A DNA stretch of 64,000 nucleotides from Obelidium mucronatum (taxonomy: Eukaryota; Chytridiomycota; Chytridiomycetes; Chytridiales; Chytriomycetaceae), in the NCBI GenBank assembly GCA_025765595.1, contig JAIVFH010000045.1, positions 186,001-250,000 of the forward strand, read 5' to 3'. Shown here one piece after another: positions 55,743 through 64,000 of the stretch. The stretch's first letter is position 1; every line of letters begins with the position of its first letter. The position numbers and the translations under genes are program-made. Under the pieces are notes generated by a model, which saw only the letters and a list, made by a program, of their open reading frames with translations, did no database searches and was not told the DNA's origin.

Positions 55743-57864
55743 TTGCAGGTTGCTTGTCAACCTGTCATGTTAAGGGGGAGTTTGAGGGGGTTGGAGGCCA
55801 ATTCCTTGTAGTTCTATTTTTAGAAAAAGTGTTCCTTCTTTGTTTAAATGATATGAGGGTTAAGAAAGACTTTCTAAATAGTTCTATTTTTAGAAAATGG
55901 ACTGGTTCAAGATGCTACTTCCCTGACAATTAACAGAAAACTGACACACAAATAATAGTCAAGCTAAATGACTCAACTGTCTTCAATCAGGGTTTTTTTT
56001 GACTGGAGTGATTATGTTTTAAGGAATCAATTTTCTGGCTGTCCTTTTATGCTTGCACACCTAAAAAAAAGAAAAGGTTTCCTCCAAGTGATTTTCACCC
56101 AATTATGGAGGCTACAAAAGTACACAAATTAAGAAGAGGATTAACGCTATATAAGCAGCACCCATTGCAGGCATGAGAACAATCTGTCTCCTTTCACATC
56201 TTCTGTTCATTAATCCTCAAGATTTTAGGGAACAGTCCAAGTAGAGTTTTTTGGATCCCCTTGGAGGAAAAAAGGACATTTTTCATCCCCTTTTGACATT
56301 TTTCTCAAGTTGTGCATTTTGATCCCTAGACAAAAAAAATAAAAAATAATTAACAAGCATGACACTGCAAATGAGTGAGGTTGCCATTCCAACCAAAAAA
56401 TTGCCATTCCAACCACCCCCCAAAAATGTTCGAAACATTGTCACAAACACAGCTTCCACACTACACCCTTGCAAACTTCAAAACATATGTATTTTTATTC
56501 GCTTTTTCTCTCACACAAAGTTTTATAAGGTTTTCATTAGTAATAAAGAAGATAGACTTCAGTTCCTCCACTCACTCATTGTGACCCAAAACATGTTGAT
56601 CAAAGGCGTTCTGCCACCTACGCTTGTGTGCAGGGCATATGCGATACTTATTACAGATACTGCAGTTGAGCCAAGCCGCACTTGATTGCCAGATCTTGGT
56701 GCAGCGTTGGTTTTCTGTTTCTCCGCGACAGGTTTTCGCATCTTTGGCAGCCAATTTGGTTGCTCCCACCCTCTCTTGACGTGTCTTTCGATTCTCCTTC
56801 TTTTCTTTTGACGCTTTTTGCTTTGATTCCTTGGCTTCAACGGCTGCTTGCTGTTCCTGGTGGAGTTCTTCAAACGAATAAACTCTGTTGGTCTTTACAA
56901 CTGATTTGCCCTTTGCTGCGACTTTCTTCACTGGTGGAGCTGTTCCCATAGTCTTGAAGACCTCGAGGAACTTGGCGACCTCAGGATTGCGGGCATTGGC
57001 AAGAGTGGAAGGGTCGCCAATGTTGAGTGACGCATTTTCCAGGATTTTTTCTTTAGACCAGGGAAAGATGCCTGTAGACTTGAAAGCAGATTGGATCCAT
57101 TCAGGCTTAATTGAGTTTCGAGCTTCCAGAGTGATTGGAACCAGTTCTTCCCCGAGGGATGCAAGGTTACAGATCCATAAGCTCCATTTCTGTTGGAATA
57201 GGCGTACAATTGTCCGCTTTAAATTCGCGAAAATCACCTCATCCAGAGGCTGCAAGAAATGTGTAGTGTTTGCAGGTAGGAAGAAGCCGTTGATGCCAAG
57301 CTTGAGGCAGTGGTCAAGGGTGTCAGCGGTCCTGTGGACGCCAAGGTTGTCCAGCAAAAGAACAGGTGTCAAACCGGGGTGCAAAATCTCCCAACAAGCT
57401 TTATCTTGCATGGTACTGAGCCTCTGGCGTTGGCTGTGGTCTCTGGGTCTTGAATCTCGAGGTTTCCGAATTTGGTTGGAAGGACAAGAATGTCCAAAAC
57501 TCGCTCTCCTGACGCTGTCACGAATGGAATGAAGCTGGCAACCTTGCCTCTGGAGCCAGTTATCTCGCTGGGACGGGCGACTGCAGTGCTGACCAGAGCC
57601 TGAGAGCTGGAAGAACTGTTTTCGAGCTTGAGGCGCATTTCGTCAACATTGACCAGATTTGGCCAACTAAAATGGCCAGACGCCATCCAGGCTTCAAACT
57701 GCTCCACCCATTTGGCGATCTCCTCTTTGGTAAGCGGATCTGTTCGTGCCTTGCTTATAGCTTTTGTAGTTCGGAGGCGAACTAGATCTGAATGGCGCTT
57801 GATGAACTTGGGATACCATGCCTTTGCTGACCATGTTGAACCAGGATTCTTGGCATCATCGTAC

Positions 57865-57872
57865 TCAGTGAC
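57865..57872. repeat. 8-bp target duplication TCAGTGAC, left
   Basis: Repeated at 58405-58412. Confidence 0.9.
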
Positions 57873-58404
57873 CACGTACTATAGCGAGCGGCACTCCCGA
57901 TTCGGACCCCGATTCGGACTCCTAGTCGGAAATCGATTCGGAGTCCGACTAGGGCCCTAATAGGGACCGACTAGGAGCAATCCCGAATCGGGCGCGACTC
58001 GGAATGGCGGTTACGCCAATTTGCGCTCCTATTCTCCCCCTAGCGTACTCCTAACCTGTTTCCAGTAGGAGATTTCTGCTTTTTCCTTTTATTTTGAGGG
58101 GTTTTCTTTCTCCTAGTCGGACTTCCGAAGAGGACATAGCATCAAATGAGAAAAATTACCTAAACTACTGAAAAACTTTTTAAAATAAAGCTATTAGAAC
58201 TCCTTTTAAGAGGTGGCGAATGCTATAAGGACAGGTCCAATTGGCGCATTTGCGATTAGGAGCGCCACTAGGAGCCCTAATAGCGCCCTATTGGGCTCCT
58301 AATTGGTCCAGCTCCTAGTCACGTCCGATTCGGACTCCTAGTCGGACTCCTAGTTGGGCCCTAATCGGACCCCGAATCGCGCGTGCCGCTCGGACCCCGG
58401 GCTG
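57873..58404. mobile_element. KDZ-type MITE, 532 bp
   Basis: Ends CACGTACTATAGCGAGCGGC and, in reverse, CAGCCCGGGGTCCGAGCGGC. These are the two end types of the 34337-40553 element. Internal sequence is almost only TCCTAATCG/CGATTAGGA-type units. No gene. Flanked by TCAGTGAC. Confidence 0.9.
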
Positions 58405-58700
58405 TCAGTGACCAACGCTATGAAGTCTGTGCGAGCCAATGGACAGTGGCAGATCGATCTTGTCTCAAGAAAGGCTGTGAACATTTGTTCCTCGCCATCT
58501 GAGAAGCGCTGGTTGCCGTGGGAATGTCCCTCATTCTTGTCCATGCGTCTGTAGATGGATCGAACTGCCTCTTGATTGATGTTGAGGTTTGCAGCGACGG
58601 TTTGGGAAGTTGGTGACATCGGCAAAAACTTGCTTGCGCACAGAGCTATTCTGCTGGGCTGGAGCCTTGGTATACTTCGGAATCTTCATTTGATGTGTGC

Positions 58701-59228
58701 AAAATTTGGAGGCGTTATGAATAAAGACTGTTGATTTATTTGGTTTTGAACTTTTTTGGAGCATGGTCTGATTAGCAATTTTTTGGTTGGATTGGCAATT
58801 TCACTCAATGAAGTCCAAAATGGCCAACTGGATGCAGCCCTAAAGCATGTTGCAAGTCTCACTGGTTCTCAGGAAGGGGAATCAGTTCTGACAGTCATGA
58901 CCCCATCCAAGTCTACCGTCGCAACAATCAATGTGGTGGTGACTGTAAAGCTTGCCGCTGAAATACAGTAGCTATAGCTGTAGTGATACCATATATCCAC
59001 ATGTTTTGGTACATGCTTATTTTCCTGTCCCAAGTGGTGGGGCGGGCATTTTCTGATCCCTTTTCCAAAAAAAAAAAATAAATTGGCAGGAGCACTTGGA
59101 ACCTCCCTTACATAACAGAAGCAATGAATATATGAGTTTCTTTGGCAGCCACTTTATATTTATAGCAATCAAAAGAAAAACCCCACTTAAATTCTACTTT
59201 TGAGCAGAGACCTAATTTCTCTGGATTT
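58701..59228. other. H6 3' region, no supported gene
   Basis: Plus frame 58756-58971 (71 residues) has no motif. An imperfect inverted pair AGGGAAC..TCCAAGT (56228) / ACTTGGAACCTCCCT (59094-59108) may be the TIR of the DDE_1 element. Confidence 0.35.
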
Positions 59229-59290
59229 GCAACCTGCACAGCGAAGAAGCAAAGTGACTGAGCGTATGTCTCTAGTAAACATGAAATCAC

Positions 59291-59655
59291 CTTTTTCAGC
59301 TCCTCATTGTACAAATGGAGCCCAACGTACGCATGTCCAGACTCCTTCTTGTCAGTGAAGTTGACCAACCCAGTCTCCTGCTTGACCGTTCCCGGGTTCT
59401 TGTCCTTTCGTATGTTCCCTTCAGCCAACAGCTTGCAGTAGATGATCGCATACTTCATCACATCATCGACTTGCTTCTCCTTCACTCCTCCCGAACGTCC
59501 CGCTGGTCGAAACACAATTGACGACTGCGTCGAAGTTGATTCCATCGAATCACGGCGGGAGCTGCCGGAGCCAGAGCTTGGAAGCATTGGAGTTGAATAC
59601 AATTGCGATGACAGTGGGGTCACAACGGCAGGGCGAGCGAACACTGGTTGCGAGA
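59291..59655 (-). pseudogene. KDZ-2 accessory exon, unit-2 copy
   Basis: Copy of 49052-49416, with one coding change (NFTDKKE for NFPDKKE). Separated from its last exon by H6. Confidence 0.7.
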
Positions 59656-61739
59656 CTATGAATAAAAAGGCAGGGGTTAGGCTTGTGGCTCGCGCCCCAC
59701 ATAAAAAGGTACAGAGCGGCCTGCCAACAGGCCGCGGCACAGGTCGCAAGCGGCCCGCTAGCGGCTTGTCAGCAGGTCAAGCGGCCTGTGAGCGGCTCGT
59801 GATGCGACCGGTATCGCGCCTCGCGAGGTCTGGCCCGCATCCCCAATTGCACTGATTGCATCAATGTCAGACTTAATAAATGCCCCCCCAACACATTTGC
59901 GCTAGAATCCCATGAATGCAAGGTCTGAATATAAGTTTGTCCTTCTGGCACCAGACCTGTATCCAATAAAATAGGATTATTGGAAGGTACCATTTTCCAA
60001 TAAAATAAAGATATTGGAAAGGCCAATTTCCAAAAAAATAAAAATATTGGAAAGACCATTTTCCAATAAAATAAAATATTGGAAAGATGGAATCAAGGGA
60101 AAACAAACCTATGTTAAAAACACAACAAAATTCAAGTTTGCCCATAGGCGGTGACCAGCAGCAACATTTGAGCCCCTCCAACGCTAGTCTCTCACTCAAG
60201 CAGATGTTTCAGTGCCCAAACATGGGGGCTATTATCACAAGCTTCACAAGTTCTCAAATCTGCTTTTCCCACAACATCAATTTTTTCATTGAAACCTTGT
60301 CAACAATGGGCAGGTAAGCACATTGTATCTTGGTTTTTAGTGTGTGATTCAAAAGAGGAGATGGATCCAAACATATGATCCACACACAATAGGAGTGAAT
60401 TGTATCTCCTTCAATCATGAACCTGCAGCTGTGCCGCCGTTACATTGACTACAACACCATAAAGCAAAAAATGGGAATCGGTGTGCTGATAGGACTGGTC
60501 TGTAAAAACATTCTGGGATGCTGCACATGGCCATGATGACCCAGTTTCTGCTGACACATGTGTTTGAGTTGTCAAGGGCAGCGCAGCAGCACTGGCAACA
60601 AGATGACAGCAGACCTGGCGGCTGGTGCACTTGGCACTGTAGTTTTTTCCATTGAGGCAAAAGTGGCGCAAAGTGCACTGATTGGTTAGTTCCACCCAGA
60701 GTCACCTCTTAGTCACCTGCAATGATTAGCCTTTGCTGCACAACAAAGAACAAGGTATGTGTGGTTTGTACAGAGACTTTGGAGTCAGGGGGGCGGGACT
60801 GAAAATTTTGGATTGGTAGATTTGCACATCTACCAACATCAAATGACTCACCTCAAACCTCCCGGTGCCTGCCGAAGGCTCTGCCTCAGCCCGAGGCAAG
60901 ATCAGCAATGCCGCTAGGACATTTTGAAGTCTTGAGACCAATTGGAGGCTCCAGTGTCTGGTGCAGCGGTCCTGAAGACAACCATTTGACATTTATTTGT
61001 TCAGAATTTTTGGAGTCCCACCCCCCTGCTTTGGAGTCACAGCTGCAGATTCAGCAGACATTGCTGCAGAGTAATTGCCAGTACCCATACTCCCTGTTGA
61101 GGTTGTCCAGTGCATCTATTTGTTTTTTGATCCGTGCCAGGCACTTGCATCAAGGACTTGACTTGCCAGCGCAATACAGAGCCACTGCGCAAGTTGGTGC
61201 TACGTTGGTGGTTGGCGTCCTGTCCTTTTGCGCTACTTTTTGTTTCTTATCATCCTTTGGTGTCTTCTGTTCGCAGCGGTGGTTGAACCATTATCTTGGG
61301 TGGACTTTCATACAAGTATGTCCTCTCTCCATCCATCTCATCCACAGCCATGATTTAAAGACTTCTAGAGGGTCCGTGGACTTCAGCAACAGATCCAGCA
61401 TCAAGAGACTGTAATGGAGCAGCGGCAGTGGTATCGGCTGCTGCAACGAGAGTAGCTGATGAGTCAGGGGTGGCGTGAGTCTGGTCACTTGATTCTTCAA
61501 CTGTCGAGTCACCAAGCATATGTTCGTCATTTTCATTGTCGCTGCTTTGATGGGAGTCTTCTGTGTCTGAGCTTTTGTTATTGCTCTTGCTTGATTCACT
61601 TCCCCACCACCATCTTCAAACACATGGACACTATTATCGATATCCAGCTGGATCCATTTAGCTCTTTTCACTGGAGTGGGACAGTCAGGGTCGCCTGTAC
61701 GCAAATGTAGATAAGAAACAACCACCCAACATTCAAGAA

Positions 61740-63588
61740 ATTGCAGGTTGCTTGTCAACCTGTCATGTTAAGGGGGAGTTTGAGGGGGTTGAAAGGCAAT
61801 TCCTTGTAGTTCTATTTTTAGAAAATGTATTTATTTTTGTGCATTCTTGACATTTGGAAGTTACAACCAATTGGGATTCCCAACTTTATGAAAACAAAGA
61901 TAATAACAAACAAAGTCTGGAGAATGATCAAAGCTGAAAAGATGGAAAGGGGGGTGTTCTTTGGGTACTATTTCAAACTAGGGAGCCTGGCTACTGCAAC
62001 AAACAAAAAACACAAGTCAAGGAAGAAAAAAATGGCCTAATCCTGATGCTGGCCACCCAAAACCTGAACAGATTTGGCATATGCCAGGGTTACCCATACT
62101 AACATGCCAGGGTTACCCATACAAACATGGCAAAAAAACACTTTGCAGAAATTTTTCTGTATGTGTTCTATTTTTCTTGCTAACAGCCCTAGACTTGAGA
62201 GGGGGGGGGCCAGTGGGAGACTGTAGCTTTATTAATTTATTGTATTGTATTCTATTGTATTGTATTTGTATTGTATTCTATTGATTGTTTTCTATTGTAT
62301 TGTATTGTATTGTATGTATGGTATTCGTATATCAGCTACAGTCTCCCAACCAGAAGTATATTGTATTCTATTTATTAGTACATAGCAGGTAGAAAGTGTG
62401 CACCCTTTCTGCAAGAATGTATGAGATGAGTTGTTATTGCATGGTATTGTGGGTATTGTATGAAGTGATGCATGGCATGTAGAAAGTGTCACCCTTTCCA
62501 CCAGCCAGTGCACTACATTGTATTGTATAAAGAATAGTAGGTGTGTTGTATTGTGTATAATGTGAAGTGTGTAGTGTATAGGGAATAGAGTATAATATAT
62601 AGTGTATAATGTATAGTGATAATGTATAGTGATAATGCAAGCAAAAAGTGTGCACCCTTTTTGCCAGCTTGTATTTAAGTGGATTCAACTGGAAGTATTT
62701 GGTTTAGTAATAGATTTAATTTAATTAAAGTAAAACCTGGGTTAACTGAGCCAAAGAAGACATCAACCAGTAGCATGCTTTTTTTTGAAGGGCAAAGTTC
62801 CTTCTTTTATACTTTTTTTTGGAAGGGTGCATGCCTTTTTCATTATCAAACAACTTTCATTCCAAGGTCATTACAAGACAAAATATTCATTACAAGTGCC
62901 TTACTAAAACAAATAGTCATTACAAGCTCATTACAAGAAAAAAGTCATTACAAGTTAATAACAAGAAAAAAAGTATAAAACAAACTGACAAAAACTTATT
63001 GCAATGCAAACTTTTTTTCTAACTATTTTTAAGTTTTTTTTAAGTTTTTAATAAATTTTTATTCTAGTTTAATAATTTTATTTTAATAAATTTTTATTTT
63101 ATTTTATTTATTTTTATTTCTATTTTATTTTTATCTTTATTTTTATTTTATTTATTTTTATTTTTATTTTATTTTATTTTTATTTTATTTTTATGTTATT
63201 TTTATTTTTATTTTATTTTATTTTTATTTTTATTTTATTTTTATTTTTATTTTATTTTATTTTTATTTTATTTTTATTTCATTTTTATTCTATTTTTATT
63301 TTATTTTTATTTTATTTTTATTTTATTTTTATTTTATTTTATTTTATTTTTATTTTTTGTTTTTTTTAAAATTTTTAAATGTTTATTTTTTATTTATTTA
63401 TTTATTAACTGTTTAATTTGCTTTATTTAGTAACTTGTAGTTTATTTCTTTGGTTTTTGATAATAAGTTTAGTTTTAATAGTCGAGGCTGGGCAGTAAGT
63501 TGGTTTCACTTGGTTTGGCCTAAACAAGGTTCCATTGGGCTGCAACCTGCACTGCGAAGAAGCAAAGTGACTGAGCGTATGTCTCTAG
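61740..63588 (+). mobile_element. Helitron-like copy H7, complete, 1.85 kb
   Basis: TTGCAGG start after cattcaagaaA, CTAG end before Taaaataac. Same subfamily as H1 without its cargo: it contains the GGCATGTT-type repeats, ATACA microsatellite, hexamer blocks and AT array in the same order. No open frame of note, so it shows the non-autonomous backbone. Confidence 0.9.
63010..63420. repeat. (TTTTA)n AT array in H7
   Basis: Reverse complement of the 14460-14880 array; longer and purer. Confidence 0.9.
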
Positions 63589-63874
63589 TAAAATAACAGT
63601 AGTACATACCCGTCCTCTTTTTAGTATTTTTAAGCATCTTGAATTTGTTCCTCCAAGATTCCATGTCTCGATCAAAATCCCTTTTTTGACAGGAGTCAAG
63701 AGACATTTTCCCACTGTTGCTGACCAGCTGGAAGGCTCTCTACCAAAACATCAAGCAATGCTAGAAATAAAAATCAGATACTCTCCTCTTGAATTGCTTT
63801 CCACGGCCTCCTGTCTTTAAAGCCCGCTTCATCCGCTTTACAAGCTTTTTGACTACATGAGCCCTTGATTCTGA
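63589..63874. other. Short flank, no confident gene
   Basis: Minus frame 63706-63590 (MSLDSCQKRDFDRDMESWRN) is open but short; it may be an exon of a truncated gene. Confidence 0.35.
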
Positions 63875-64000
63875 CACGTACTATAGCGAGCGGCACTCCC
63901 GATTCGGACCCTATTCGGACCCTATTCGGACTACTATTCGGAAAACGATTCGGAGTCCGACTAGGGCCCGATTCGGGTCCTATTAGGACTCTGAATCGGA
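63875..64000. mobile_element. KDZ-type terminal repeat, element continues beyond the window
   Basis: CACGTACTATAGCGAGCGGC followed by the same subterminal units as at 57873. The 8 bases before it, GATTCTGA (63867-63874), should recur at the far end. Confidence 0.8.

Larger units (their letters stand above)
56572..58700 (-). pseudogene. Pogo/jerky-type DDE_1 transposase, interrupted
   Basis: Start region MKIPKYTKAPAQQNSSVRK (58690), then after a frame change an HTH part: TSQTVAANLNINQEAVRSIY and RFSDGEEQMFTAFLETR. The MITE at 57873-58404 cuts the gene at LVTE; excision with one TSD restores the frame. The DDE core has LVNVDEMRL (Asp 1), PVLLLDNLGVHRTADTLDHC (Asp 2) and PANTTHFLQPLDEVIFANLK (Asp 3). 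The C-terminus is basic and has CSICNKYRICPAHKRRW, an HTH-adjacent Cys/His cluster. A further frame change lies near 57420. All three catalytic positions survive. Confidence 0.8.
55743..59275 (+). mobile_element. Helitron-like copy H6 carrying a DDE_1 transposase
   Basis: TTGCAGGTTGCTTGTCAACC at the start and ...GTATGTCTCTAG at the end; flanks cactcaA and TaaacATG. The empty site is 49036|49037 in unit 1, so 3,533 bp entered between A and T with no duplication. It landed in the 50-nt intron of the KDZ-2 accessory gene. Inner 3' repeat is GCAACCTGCA at 59229. Confidence 0.92.
52194..62345. repeat. Composite unit 2, interrupted by H6
   Basis: 52194-55742 matches 45497-49036; 59276-62345 matches 49037-52165. 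The order of contents is the same as in unit 1. Confidence 0.92.

Noticed and set aside
63010..63420. AT array as replication origin or point centromere
   Set aside because: It is a normal internal part of Helitron copies H1 and H7 and so is dispersed.

Overview
The window looks like nuclear DNA of an early-diverging fungus, probably chytrid-like. Genes have short GT-AG introns (about 45-70 nt). An Rtt106-type histone chaperone, a family I know only from fungi, is present. The transposon types (Crypton with a GCR1_C domain, KDZ with a CxC6-like cluster, Tad/I-like LINE, copia) fit a fungus. This is inference; no rRNA or mitochondrial marker is present.

Layout. Bases 1-8.4k hold ordinary host genes: the 3' part of a DCAF6/8-like WD40 gene (-), three tandem secreted Reeler-domain paralogs (+), an Rtt106 gene (-) whose second intron is filled by a GC-hairpin minisatellite, and a decaying F-box/ankyrin gene (+). 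From about 9 kb to the end almost everything is transposon, much of it nested.

Nested block, 12.87-43.62 kb. A minus-strand LINE of about 5.2 kb net was split by three insertions. (1) A Helitron/Helentron-like element (14320-32999, minus) lies in the reverse transcriptase; removing it restores the RT frame exactly. Inside it are a Crypton (about 14.88-19.52 kb), itself hit by a 1.0-kb TIR element with TAA duplications, and an 11.7-kb TIR element (21259-32946, 6-bp TSD TCCAAC). (2) A 6.2-kb KDZ-family DNA transposon (34337-40553, 8-bp TSD CCTTCCTT) lies in the endonuclease domain. (3) A short Helitron copy lies at 41066-41701.

The 11.7-kb element is the most interesting object. It encodes an rve/DDE integrase, a protein whose C-terminal third looks like a divergent HECT ubiquitin ligase, a Cys/His-rich protein, an unrecognised 531-residue protein, an F-box-like protein, and a histone H3 paralog with CenH3-like features (three extra residues in loop 1, long N- and C-terminal tails). 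I know of no described transposon with this gene set. A working idea is that it redirects host chromatin and ubiquitin systems to its own benefit.

43.6-64 kb holds a LINE-derived non-autonomous element, then a tandem duplication of a 6.7-kb composite unit (45497-52193 and 52194 onward) built from copia gag, Helitron copies and a second KDZ subfamily. The second unit was later split by a 3.5-kb Helitron-like element (55743-59275) carrying a pogo/jerky-type DDE gene, which contains a 532-bp KDZ-type MITE. Unit 1 keeps the matching empty site, so the A|T insertion of the Helitron can be read directly. The window ends inside another copy of the KDZ terminal repeat.
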